Below are positions 1-6,824 of a DNA stretch of 28,565 bases, one piece after another. Origin of the DNA: Geobacter sp. UBA4074 (GTDB lineage Bacteria > Desulfobacterota > Desulfuromonadia > Geobacterales > Pseudopelobacteraceae); assembly GCA_002383415.1 (NCBI GenBank), contig DFYU01000024.1, forward strand, positions 1 through 28,565, read 5' to 3'. A model generated the notes under the pieces. That model worked only from the letters and a program-made list of their open reading frames with translations. It made no database searches and was not told where the DNA came from. Both the position numbers and the translations under genes were made by a program. Numbering within the stretch: the stretch's first letter is position 1; each line of letters opens with the position of its first letter.

Positions 1-24
1 TTACACAAAATCATTTACAGGACC
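1..24. mobile_element. possible terminal inverted repeat of an IS256-type insertion sequence (body outside window)
   Basis: Read on the minus strand, these bases start with GG and run into a TGTAAAT...TTTTGTGTAA pattern. That pattern resembles the 24-29 bp ends I associate with IS256-family elements. The outer tip would be near base 24, with target DNA to its right. No transposase is in the window, so the element body would lie to the left. This is pattern resemblance only; a matching opposite end and a target duplication cannot be seen. Confidence 0.35.
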
Positions 25-41
25 GAGAATGACTCTTCAAA

Positions 42-59
42 AGTCTCATGGATGAGACT
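42..59 (-). terminator. candidate terminator of the small ribbon-helix-helix gene
   Basis: There is a perfect 8-base inverted repeat, AGTCTCAT/ATGAGACT, separated by two bases; it would fold as a 7-bp stem with a 4-base loop. On the minus strand it is followed by a short T run (TTTT then G). A second perfect inverted repeat, CGGACCG/CGGTCCG at 62-68 and 80-86, lies between it and the stop codon at 107. The T tract is short, so termination is plausible rather than certain. Confidence 0.4.
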
Positions 60-106
60 AGCGGACCGTATTACAAGGCCGGTCCGTTGATTTTGACCCT
101 GGCGGC

Positions 107-268
107 TCACCAAAGCACCCCTTGGAGAGGGAGCGAAAACAGAGCACGACGCAGCACGTCAGAAAATGAAACCTTGCGCTCAGACGTAGTCTGCAACGAT
201 GTTTTAAGATCGAAGAGGCGCTTGTATTCTTGATCGTTCAGCGTTAGAAGGATTTTGTGTTTACGCAT
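107..268 (-). CDS. small ribbon-helix-helix (CopG/Arc-like) DNA-binding protein
   Basis: This is a 53-codon reading frame from ATG at 268 to TGA at 107. The protein starts with a short basic beta-strand-like segment (KHKILLTLN, residues 3-11). A helix follows (about 12-26), then a polar turn and a second helix with the pattern SFSDVLRRAL (34-43). That order is the ribbon-helix-helix fold of CopG/Arc/MetJ-type repressors and of many antitoxins. A weak ribosome site (GGGTGA) precedes the ATG. An inverted repeat at 275-308 sits just upstream, where an autoregulatory operator would be expected, and hairpins follow the stop. No toxin partner is visible; if there is one, it lies left of the window or was lost, perhaps with the putative IS insertion. 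Function beyond DNA binding is inferred. Confidence 0.6.
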   Translation of the reverse strand: MRKHKILLTLNDQEYKRLFDLKTSLQTTSERKVSFSDVLRRALFSLPLQGVLW

Positions 269-274
269 AACTCA

Positions 275-308
275 CCCATAAGCAACTTTACATAATATAT
301 CTTATGGG
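275..308. promoter_or_regulatory. inverted repeat, candidate operator of the ribbon-helix-helix gene
   Basis: CCCATAAG (275-282) and CTTATGGG (301-308) are perfect inverted copies separated by 18 bases that include a TATATTAT-type minus-strand -10-like stretch. The left arm is 6 bases upstream of the small gene's ATG. Its place over the presumed promoter fits repression by the gene's own product. No convincing -35 was found. The rest of the gap up to infA (309-405) holds only a weak plus-strand promoter-like pair, TTGCAA at 336 and TACTGT at 359 with a 17-base spacer. Confidence 0.45.
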
Positions 309-405
309 CGTTACAGGGGTGGTTATCGATAAAACTTGCAAAACATGGTGAATGTAGGTACTGTTGCACGTTGTCGAATTTGTTGAAAAAGGAGCTTGCT
401 GCTGC

Positions 406-624
406 ATGAGCAAAGAAGAAGCGATTGAGGTTGAAGGCACGGTGATCGAGCCGCTGCCCAATGCGATGTTCCGGGTTAAGCTTGAGAATGATCATGTTGT
501 TCTGGCTCACATCTCCGGCAAGATGCGTAAGTACTTCATCAAGATCCTGCCTGGCGACAAGGTCACGGTGGAGCTCTCTCCCTACGACCTGAGTCGTGGC
601 CGGATCACCTATCGCGCCAAGTAG
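406..624 (+). CDS. infA: translation initiation factor IF-1
   Basis: The 72-residue product has the standard IF-1 length and is a single S1/OB-fold domain. Recognisable blocks are EGTVIEPLPNAMFRV, HISGKMRKYFIKILPGDKV and ELSPYDLSRGRITYR. IF-1 binds the 30S A site and works with IF-2 and IF-3 in start-codon selection. I chose ATG 406 over the upstream TTG at 364 because it gives the family length, and a GGAG lies upstream at 391-394. The gene stands alone, not in the secY-map-infA-rpmJ ribosomal cluster where infA often lies, and is followed by a strong terminator. It could therefore be a second infA copy or the only relocated one; the window cannot decide. Confidence 0.95.
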   Translation: MSKEEAIEVEGTVIEPLPNAMFRVKLENDHVVLAHISGKMRKYFIKILPGDKVTVELSPYDLSRGRITYRAK

Positions 625-646
625 CACATACAGTTTGACATACTTT

Positions 647-687
647 AAAACTCATGCCTGACAGTTCCTGTAGTGCATGAGTTTTTT
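647..687 (+). terminator. rho-independent terminator after infA
   Basis: A perfect 11-bp stem, AAAACTCATGC (647-657) paired with GCATGAGTTTT (675-685), encloses a 17-base loop. It runs into a T tract (682-687). It separates infA from efp, so efp should have its own promoter in the short AT-rich stretch 688-707, although I could not pick one with confidence. Confidence 0.85.
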
Positions 688-718
688 GTTCTTAACTATT
701 CGATTTTAAGGAGATTGT

Positions 719-1282
719 ATGCTGTCTGTTGCTGATTTGAAAAAAGGTACCAAGCTGATCATTGATGGTGACCCCTATCTGGTAACCGCCTTTGATTTTG
801 TTAAACCCGGTAAGGGTCAGGCACTGTACAAGTGCAAGATGAAAAACATGATCAACGGGGTAACCCTCGATCGCACCTATCGCTCCGGTGAAAACTTCGA
901 GCCGGCCAGCATGGATGAGCGGGACATGGAGTATCTCTATAAGGAGGGTACTCACTATACCTTCATGGACCAGCAGTCCTATGAGCAGGTGGTGATGGAG
1001 GAAGAGACCGTGGGCGACGCCAAGAACTTCCTGCTGGAAAACACCAAGGTGTCGGTTTTGCTGTTCGGTGAAAAGCCGATCGGTGTTACCCTGCCCAACT
1101 TTGTGAATCTGAGGGTTGTTCAGACCGACCCCTGGCTTAAGGGCGACACCTCCGGCAGTGATTCCAAGCCTGCCACCCTGGAGACCGGTTACGTACTGCG
1201 GGTGCCGCCTTTTATTGAAGAAAATGAGCTGATCGTGATCGATACCCGTACCGGTGAGTATTCGACCCGCGTGAAAGGCTAG
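719..1282 (+). CDS. efp: elongation factor P
   Basis: This 187-residue protein is a full-length EF-P, with an N-terminal KOW-like domain and two OB domains. EF-P enters the ribosomal E site and relieves stalling at polyproline stretches. The tip loop reads KPGKGQA, with Lys32 at the position that is beta-lysylated in E. coli (Lys34). The next gene encodes the EpmA ligase that does this, so EF-P here is very likely of the lysylated type. The C-terminal DTRTGEYSTRVKG is typical of the family. A good AAGGAG at 708-713 precedes ATG. The stop TAG is followed after one base by the epmA ATG, so the two are co-translated. Confidence 0.97.
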   Translation: MLSVADLKKGTKLIIDGDPYLVTAFDFVKPGKGQALYKCKMKNMINGVTLDRTYRSGENFEPASMDERDMEYLYKEGTHYTFMDQQSYEQVVMEEETVGDAKNFLLENTKVSVLLFGEKPIGVTLPNFVNLRVVQTDPWLKGDTSGSDSKPATLETGYVLRVPPFIEENELIVIDTRTGEYSTRVKG

Positions 1283-1283
1283 C

Positions 1284-2189
1284 ATGACGCACTCGGCCCT
1301 GATACTCCGGGCTCAGGTGGTGCAGGCCATACGTCAGTTTTTTGTGGAGCGGGGGTTTCTCGAAGTGGAGACCCCCCTTCTTATTCCGGCCAATGCACCT
1401 GAAGACTATATTGATCCGATAGCTGCCCTGCCCTCCTGGCAACTACAGACCTCTCCCGAGATCTGCATGAAACGCCTGCTTTGTCGGGGTCATCAACGGA
1501 TATTTCAGATCAGTCACTGCTGGCGAGCTGACGAACGCGGGGCTCGCCATCTGTCGGAATTTACCATGCTGGAATGGTACCGGGCCGATGCGGATTATCA
1601 TGACCTGATGAAAGATTGTGACGGTCTGTTGCGGCAGGTGGCTCAACAGTGTACTGCTGATGGCAGATTTATCCGTTTTGGCCAAAAAATCGACCCAATG
1701 GCAAAATGGGAGCATATCAGCGTCCAGGAGGCCTTTTTGCGTTTTGCGCAGGCCGATGCATTGTCCAGCGTTAAAAACGGTCTCTTTGATGAATTGCTGG
1801 TGTCGCACATCGAGCCTGGTTTGGAACATTTTGGTGTGCCGGTTATTCTGACCGACTATCCGGCTGAGTTAGCCGCCCTTGCGCGTCTCAAGGCTGATAA
1901 CCCCCGCTACGCAGAGCGCTTTGAGCTCTACCTGGCTGGTCTGGAGCTGGCCAACGGTTTCAGTGAATTAAACGACCCGCAGGAGCAACGGTTGCGGTTC
2001 GAGGAGTCCAATCAACGACGATCTGCTGCCGGCCGGCCAGTGCTGCCGTTGCCAGAGCGCTTTCTGAATGAGCTGTCAGCCATGCCCCCTTCGGCCGGTA
2101 TCGCCCTGGGAGTCGATCGGCTGGTAATGCTGGTTGCTGGGGCAGATACGATCGATGATGTAGTGGCCTTCAGGCCTGAGGAGTTGTAA
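1284..2189 (+). CDS. epmA: EF-P--(R)-beta-lysine ligase EpmA (PoxA/GenX)
   Basis: The 301-residue protein is a stand-alone class II lysyl-tRNA synthetase-like catalytic domain without the N-terminal anticodon-binding OB domain. Motif 1 (about 20-34), motif 2 (RIFQISHCWRADERGARH, about 73-90, then the EFTMLEWYRA block) and motif 3 (GIALGVDRLVML near 275-286) are all present. EpmA activates (R)-beta-lysine with ATP and attaches it to the EF-P tip lysine. The beta-lysine comes from the aminomutase EpmB, which is not in this window. At 301 residues it is slightly shorter than the E. coli enzyme (325). It lies one base after efp and three bases before tgt. The efp pairing makes the assignment much firmer than similarity to LysRS alone. 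Confidence 0.93.
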   Translation: MTHSALILRAQVVQAIRQFFVERGFLEVETPLLIPANAPEDYIDPIAALPSWQLQTSPEICMKRLLCRGHQRIFQISHCWRADERGARHLSEFTMLEWYRADADYHDLMKDCDGLLRQVAQQCTADGRFIRFGQKIDPMAKWEHISVQEAFLRFAQADALSSVKNGLFDELLVSHIEPGLEHFGVPVILTDYPAELAALARLKADNPRYAERFELYLAGLELANGFSELNDPQEQRLRFEESNQRRSAAGRPVLPLPERFLNELSAMPPSAGIALGVDRLVMLVAGADTIDDVVAFRPEEL

Positions 2190-2192
2190 ACC

Positions 2193-3326
2193 ATGTTACA
2201 ATTCAACCTGCTGCATAAGGACCGTTCATCAGCGGCCCGCCTGGGTATGCTGACCACCAGTCGTGGTGAAATTCCCACACCGATATTCATGCCGGTGGCT
2301 ACCCACGGGGCCATGAAGCCGCTGACTCCGGTGCAGATTGAGGAAACCGGCGCCAAGATCATCCTTTCCAACACCTATCACCTGCACCTGCAGCCGGGGG
2401 AGGGCTTGGTACAAAAGGCAGGCGGCCTGCACCGTTTTATGGCCTGGGACAAGCCTATTCTGACCGATTCAGGCGGTTTTCAGGTCTTTTCTCTGCCAAA
2501 AAAGCGGATCACTGAAGATGGCGTTTTTTTTAAGCATGAGCTGACCGGTGAAGAGATCTATCTTGACCCGGCCGCTGCGATCCGCATCCAGCAGGATCTG
2601 GGGTCGGACATCATGATGGCCTTTGACGAGTGCATCCCCTACCCCTGCGACAAAAAGTACGCCGAGCAGTCCACCAAAAAGACCATCCGCTGGCTGAAGG
2701 AATGCCAGAAGGCCTGGACCAGTCCGGATCAGGCCCTGTTTGGCATTGTGCAGGGCAGCGTGTATGAAGATCTGCGCATGATGTGCGCCCGTGAGATGGG
2801 CAAACTGGATCTGCCGGGCTACGCCATCGGCGGGGTCTCGGTGGGCGAGGGGCTGGAGCTGCTGAAAAAGGTGGTGGGCTGGACTGCGCCCCATCTTCCT
2901 GAACATAAGCCGCGCTACCTGATGGGGGTCGGCCTGCCGGAGGATATTCTGGAGAGTGTTGAGCGGGGTATGGATATGTTCGACTGCGTTATTCCCACCC
3001 GCTATGCCCGCAGCGCCACCCTGTTCACCCGGCGGGGCAAAATCCGTCTGACCAACAAGAACTACAAGCGGGATTTTTATCCAATTGATCCCTCATGTTC
3101 CTGCTATACCTGCCGCACCTTCAGCCGGGCCTACCTGCACCATCTGTTCGTGGCCAATGAGGTGTTGTCGGCCGTGCTTTCGGCCATCCATAACATCACG
3201 TTTTATCTGACCATGATGGCGGAGATACGGCAGGCCATTGCCGACAACCGTTTTGTGGCCTATAAAGGGGCGTTTCTGCAGGAATACCTTGGAGGGGACA
3301 AGCAGGGGCAGGGCCGAAAAGGGTAA
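2193..3326 (+). CDS. tgt: queuine/preQ1 tRNA-guanine transglycosylase
   Basis: This 377-residue bacterial Tgt exchanges guanine-34 of GUN-anticodon tRNAs for preQ1 in queuosine synthesis. Visible features are DSGGFQVFSL with the general-base Asp92, FGIVQGS (183-189), IGGVSVGEG (212-220), and the nucleophile Asp264 in MFDCVIPTR. The zinc site is Cys302, Cys304, Cys307 (CSCYTC) with His333. The start has a GAGG upstream inside the epmA tail, and the gap to epmA is three bases. The usual partners (queA, yajC-secDF) are absent, so here Tgt is tied to the EF-P operon. The gene is convergent with the next one, with only six bases between stops and no hairpin. Confidence 0.97.
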   Translation: MLQFNLLHKDRSSAARLGMLTTSRGEIPTPIFMPVATHGAMKPLTPVQIEETGAKIILSNTYHLHLQPGEGLVQKAGGLHRFMAWDKPILTDSGGFQVFSLPKKRITEDGVFFKHELTGEEIYLDPAAAIRIQQDLGSDIMMAFDECIPYPCDKKYAEQSTKKTIRWLKECQKAWTSPDQALFGIVQGSVYEDLRMMCAREMGKLDLPGYAIGGVSVGEGLELLKKVVGWTAPHLPEHKPRYLMGVGLPEDILESVERGMDMFDCVIPTRYARSATLFTRRGKIRLTNKNYKRDFYPIDPSCSCYTCRTFSRAYLHHLFVANEVLSAVLSAIHNITFYLTMMAEIRQAIADNRFVAYKGAFLQEYLGGDKQGQGRKG

Positions 3327-3332
3327 GACGGA

Positions 3333-3845
3333 TTATCGTTTCCGCTTCTTCTCCATTTCTAGATCAAGGTCTTTCAAGCGTTCGATGTTTTGACGCAACT
3401 CTCTGTTTTCACGAATCAATTCTCTGTTTTCGCGCAGCAGGTGCGTAATCTGTTCCCGGTCGCGATCACGCCCTCCCTTGGGGCTGGTCAGCCAGGCAAG
3501 CAGCAGATTGGCCTGCGGCGTCCAGCTGCTTTGGGGGTGTTCTTTACGCAACCGCTCCAGTAGCGCCTGAGCACGCGGCGCACTCTTGGGGCCCACTTCT
3601 TCGGTGATCAGCAGCAAGGATAGCCTGAAGAGCGCCTCGTCCGTTACTCCGCTGACTGCTGGTGCATTGACCACATCTTCAAGCAGATCATGGGAACGCC
3701 GTACCTCCCCCGCCTTGAGCATCTCAAGGCTGGCGCTGAGTTGTTGTTCCTGACGGTTTTGCCAGCCCAGTCCCGTACAGCCGGCTAAAAACAGTGAAGA
3801 TACGGTTAAAACTGTTTGTAACTGCCGTCGAGTCAGCTTAACCAC
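3333..3845 (-). CDS. predicted lipoprotein with C-terminal coiled coil, function unknown
   Basis: This 170-residue protein begins with GTG at 3845. It has a basic N-terminus, a hydrophobic stretch (about 9-21) and the lipobox LAGC with Cys23, so it should be a lipid-anchored envelope protein. The middle (about 30-125) is helical and repeat-like, in the manner of TPR modules. Residues about 130-170 form a charged heptad-like coiled coil (REN-REL repeats). The general shape is reminiscent of QseG/YfhG-type lipoproteins, but I cannot claim homology. The start overlaps the stop of the upstream GGDEF-like gene by 8 bases, so the two are translationally coupled and may act in one envelope-signalling pair. 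Confidence 0.75.
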   Translation of the reverse strand: MVKLTRRQLQTVLTVSSLFLAGCTGLGWQNRQEQQLSASLEMLKAGEVRRSHDLLEDVVNAPAVSGVTDEALFRLSLLLITEEVGPKSAPRAQALLERLRKEHPQSSWTPQANLLLAWLTSPKGGRDRDREQITHLLRENRELIRENRELRQNIERLKDLDLEMEKKRKR

Positions 3846-5151
3846 TGCCTGCCTCCCGCACGATGATGTAGTTACTGCCCGATGATTCCTTGACCCGGTC
3901 CTTGACTTCGGCGGCTGCCGTGGCGATCTCGGCTGCCGTGCTATATTTACCAGGCTGACAGTTCAGGACCGCAATCGAGATGGTCACCAGCGGGAAACGA
4001 CGGGCAACGCCATAGCGGTCAACCCCTTCAATAAATCCGGCTGCCCGGTCATGTTCTGAATAATAGCGCGGTATCATGGCGTCGAAATCCCGGATAATGG
4101 TTTGGCAGGCGGTCTTGGCAAGCATATGGTTGATAATAACCACAAAGTCGTCACCGCCGATATGCCCCACAAACGCTTCAGGATCTCCCAAGCCCTCAAC
4201 CACAGTATGGATTAGATAACCAGCCTCCTTGATCAATTCGCTGGCCTTGATGTAACCATAGTGATCATTGTATGACTTGAAGTTATCCAGATCGAGGTAA
4301 CACATGGCAAAGGGTTGCTGTTCCCGTAGACGTTTGGTGATGGAACGCTCAATAGCAATGTTACCCGGCAATCTGGTCAGTGGGCTGGCATCAAGGCTGA
4401 TCTGCTCGAGCTCCTTCAGCCGTTGCCCCATCCGCATGAAATCCTGGGCCAGGGTGCCGATCTCATCACCGGCAGGAATCTGGGGATCGTGCTCGAAATC
4501 ACCGGCAGAAATACGGTGCGTTGCCTGCTGTAGTTTGTTGATTGACGTGGAAAAAGTATACACAAGCACGACAGCAACCACCACCGACAATGCGACACCG
4601 CTGAACGCCAGGACAAGTGCCCAGGCAGAGGTTTGGGCCTCCTTTGATTTTGCAGCCATCAGCTTTTGTTCCAGGATCTGTTGCTGTTCAGCGCGGAGGC
4701 GTTCGATGGCCGTCTCCACCGTAACAGCAGCTGATTTGAGTGCAGACTCATGCACTGATTTTTCTGTGAAGAGTTTGACGGTTAAGGCGAGATAGGCGTC
4801 ATGACTGGTGATGAGATGCGGCAGGGTGCTGAGTTGGGTCCGCTCCTTGAGCAGGTTGATCGACTTTTTGAAACCTTCGGCCTGACGGGCATGCACCTCA
4901 ATCAGTTCAGCTTGGCCGAGGATCATGAATCTGCGAGCGGTTCGTTCCTGGGCCAGCATGCCGTCGCGTAATGTAATAGTCGCTGTAGCGGCAGCGAGGT
5001 CATTGTGGGCAATATCACCCACCGTGCGGTGCATGGTGGTGAGGCCGGCAATGGCATACACTAAAGCCGCCAGCATACAGGCGCCGTTGATGACGAAGCT
5101 TAAGATCAGTTTGCGCCTGAAGGGCAGGTGTAGACGCTTTCGCTTCTGCAT
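3838..5151 (-). CDS. membrane HAMP-GGDEF-like signalling protein (GGDDF variant)
   Basis: I take ATG 5151 (437 residues, starting MQKRKR). The ATG at 5247 would cover the whole gap to mazG and put a non-signal-like tail ahead of the first membrane helix. Upstream GGAG is 16 bases away, so the start is not certain. Order: TM1 (about 15-38), a helical sensory region (about 45-170), TM2 (about 175-200), HAMP (about 200-255), then a GGDEF domain. The signature is GGDDF (about 332-336), not GGDEF/GGEEF, and no RxxD inhibitory site precedes it. An extra segment rich in D, R and G lies between the signature and the last strands. Diguanylate cyclase activity is therefore uncertain; it may be weak or a c-di-GMP/GTP sensor. 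Confidence 0.8.
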   Translation of the reverse strand: MQKRKRLHLPFRRKLILSFVINGACMLAALVYAIAGLTTMHRTVGDIAHNDLAAATATITLRDGMLAQERTARRFMILGQAELIEVHARQAEGFKKSINLLKERTQLSTLPHLITSHDAYLALTVKLFTEKSVHESALKSAAVTVETAIERLRAEQQQILEQKLMAAKSKEAQTSAWALVLAFSGVALSVVVAVVLVYTFSTSINKLQQATHRISAGDFEHDPQIPAGDEIGTLAQDFMRMGQRLKELEQISLDASPLTRLPGNIAIERSITKRLREQQPFAMCYLDLDNFKSYNDHYGYIKASELIKEAGYLIHTVVEGLGDPEAFVGHIGGDDFVVIINHMLAKTACQTIIRDFDAMIPRYYSEHDRAAGFIEGVDRYGVARRFPLVTISIAVLNCQPGKYSTAAEIATAAAEVKDRVKESSGSNYIIVREAGSG

Positions 5152-5245
5152 AGGTGGGTGTATGCTACTCCAAACAGGTGTCCAATGAAACACAAAACCT
5201 TTGCCGACACGACTTTTCACTAGTGCTAATCGAGGAGTTATTTGC

Positions 5246-6040
5246 ATGTCTGATGATCACACAAATCGCTTTGACCGGATTATCTCCATTATGCGTCGCC
5301 TGCGCGCACCGGGTGGCTGCCCCTGGGATGCCGAACAAACCCATGAGTCCCTCAAACGCTATCTGCTTGAAGAGACTTACGAGGTGCTTGAGGCCGTTGA
5401 CAGCGGCTCTGACGAACATCTGCAGGAGGAGCTGGGCGACCTGTTGCTGCAGCCGGTGTTTCATGCCGCCATCGCCGAGGAGCGCGGCAGTTTTACCATG
5501 GATGATGTGCTGGATACGCTGGCTGACAAATTGATCCGTCGCCATCCGCATGTCTTTGGTGATCTTGAGATTAGCGACAGTCAGGCCCAGATTGAAAACT
5601 GGGAAAAGATCAAAAAAGAGGAAAAAGGCGAGGAGCGTCGCTCGGCATTGGCTGGAGTGCCACCCCACCTACCCGCCCTGCTCAAGGCCCAGAAGATCAC
5701 GGAAAAGGCCTCACGGGTCGGTTTTGACTGGGAGCATGTGGATCAGGTGATGGCTAAGGTGATGGAAGAGCTGCATGAATTTGAGGAGGCGTTGGCCAGT
5801 GGTGACCAGGAACATACTGAAGCGGAGCTGGGCGACCTGTTATTTGCCATAGCCAACCTGGGACGTTTTCTGGCCCTGGATACCGAAGAGGCGTTGCGCA
5901 AGACCATCAACCGCTTTCAAAAACGGTTCAGTCATGTTGAAGAGCAGATGCATCGTCGTGGCATCTCTATGCACGATGCCAGTCTGCGTGAAATGGATGA
6001 ATTGTGGGAAGAGGCCAAATGCAAGGAACGCAATATATGA
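5246..6040 (+). CDS. mazG: nucleoside triphosphate pyrophosphohydrolase MazG
   Basis: The 264-residue protein has two tandem MazG domains. The first carries CPWDAEQTHESL (25-36), EETYEVLEA and the metal-binding EELGDLL (61-67); the second carries a repeat of this, EAELGDLLFAI. It hydrolyses NTPs to NMP and pyrophosphate, cleaning abnormal nucleotides and, in some bacteria, limiting ppGpp. I choose ATG 5246 because GAGGAG (5232-5237) precedes it, whereas the upstream start at 5201 lacks a ribosome site. It is divergent from the GGDEF-like gene and convergent with ogt across a 240-bp gap that contains DnaA boxes. Confidence 0.95.
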   Translation: MSDDHTNRFDRIISIMRRLRAPGGCPWDAEQTHESLKRYLLEETYEVLEAVDSGSDEHLQEELGDLLLQPVFHAAIAEERGSFTMDDVLDTLADKLIRRHPHVFGDLEISDSQAQIENWEKIKKEEKGEERRSALAGVPPHLPALLKAQKITEKASRVGFDWEHVDQVMAKVMEELHEFEEALASGDQEHTEAELGDLLFAIANLGRFLALDTEEALRKTINRFQKRFSHVEEQMHRRGISMHDASLREMDELWEEAKCKERNI

Positions 6041-6089
6041 TTTTTTCCATGTATGGGCCTGGTGTATGCAATTACAGTGGGTTAAATCC

Positions 6090-6135
6090 TTATCCACACA
6101 ATCTGTGGACAAGCTGTTGATAACGGTGTGGATGA
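6090..6135. promoter_or_regulatory. cluster of four DnaA-box-like 9-mers
   Basis: TTATCCACA at 6090-6098 is a perfect consensus DnaA box. It is followed by three single-mismatch boxes in the opposite orientation: TGTGGACAA (6104-6112), TGTTGATAA (6115-6123) and TGTGGATGA (6127-6135). The three lie 11-12 bases apart, about one helical turn. An AT-rich stretch with T runs follows (about 6160-6230), with a small GCCTA/TAGGC hairpin at 6176-6190. The whole gap between mazG and ogt (6041-6280) is otherwise empty of genes, and I see no strong terminator for either flanking gene. The site could be an origin element, a DnaA titration or reactivation site, or a regulatory site; no dnaA or dnaN is nearby. 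Confidence 0.6.
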
Positions 6136-6280
6136 ATCGTAAAAGCAACACGCTTACAAACGATTTTTTCCCATTGCCTATTTTTTAGGCATTAGTTTTG
6201 CCCTATAAAATCAATATGTTGCTTCTGTTTTGCCTGATTACAGCAACTTCAGCAGTGAAAAGTGTGTCAAGGGAAATAAA

Positions 6281-6823
6281 TTATTTTTGAATTAAAAATT
6301 CCTGTGCAAAACAGTCGATTTTAAAAGCTGGTTTGTTACCCCTGAATTCAACACCTTCCAAGCTCAATAAGTTTTTTTTCATGGCTAGCCCACCTGGCCC
6401 GCTATAACCGGTCAAGGCTCCCGAAGCCGCCACCACCCGGTGACAGGGAATGATGATCGGGATCGGGTTTGCCGCCATGGCGCCACCGACAGCACGGGCT
6501 GCCCCCGGATACCCGGCCAGCTGTGCGAGACAACCGTAACTGATCACCTGGCCGTAGGGGATCTGTAGGGCGCGCGTAAGTATCTGCTGCTGAAATCTGG
6601 TGAATCCATGCAGATCGAGCGACAGTTGCGCAAAGCTGATCGGCGTATGATTGAAATAGCACTCCAAGAGTTCGGCCGCCTTGCGGGTAAGCGCCGAACT
6701 GTTGCAGTCCACGGTGGCGAGTCTCTCTTCAAGTGGTGGCAGCTCCAGGCGGCAGATACCGGTCTCGGTGGCAGCCACCAGGCCCTTGCCATAGGGAGTT
6801 CGGAAAAATGTCTGATAGATCAT
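6281..6823 (-). CDS. ogt: methylated-DNA--protein-cysteine methyltransferase
   Basis: This 180-residue O6-alkylguanine-DNA alkyltransferase has an N-terminal ribonuclease-like domain (1-70) and a C-terminal domain with the DNA-binding FQQQILTRALQIPYGQVISY helix-turn-helix block. The acceptor site is IPCHRV, with Cys127. It removes alkyl groups from O6-guanine by suicidal transfer to this cysteine. ATG 6823 is chosen because it begins the family-like MIYQTFFRTPYG and lies one base after the murJ TAG; the longer upstream frame is only murJ read out of frame. I call it Ogt/MGMT type; it has no fused Ada regulatory domain. Confidence 0.93.
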   Translation of the reverse strand: MIYQTFFRTPYGKGLVAATETGICRLELPPLEERLATVDCNSSALTRKAAELLECYFNHTPISFAQLSLDLHGFTRFQQQILTRALQIPYGQVISYGCLAQLAGYPGAARAVGGAMAANPIPIIIPCHRVVAASGALTGYSGPGGLAMKKNLLSLEGVEFRGNKPAFKIDCFAQEFLIQK

Positions 6824-6824
6824 G

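Noticed and set aside
48..233. 61-codon plus-strand frame at the left edge
   Set aside because: It lies antisense to the better-supported ribbon-helix-helix gene, has no ribosome site and shows no domain pattern.
336..364. Promoter-like TTGCAA/TACTGT pair before infA
   Set aside because: The -10 matches only three of six bases; too weak to list as a feature.
5201..5230. Promoter-like TTGCCG with GCTAAT before mazG
   Set aside because: A transcript from it would start after the mazG ribosome binding site at 5232-5237, so it cannot be the main promoter.
5152..5247. N-terminal extension of the GGDEF-like gene to ATG 5247
   Set aside because: It would overlap the mazG ATG and add 32 residues with no signal or domain character before the first membrane helix.
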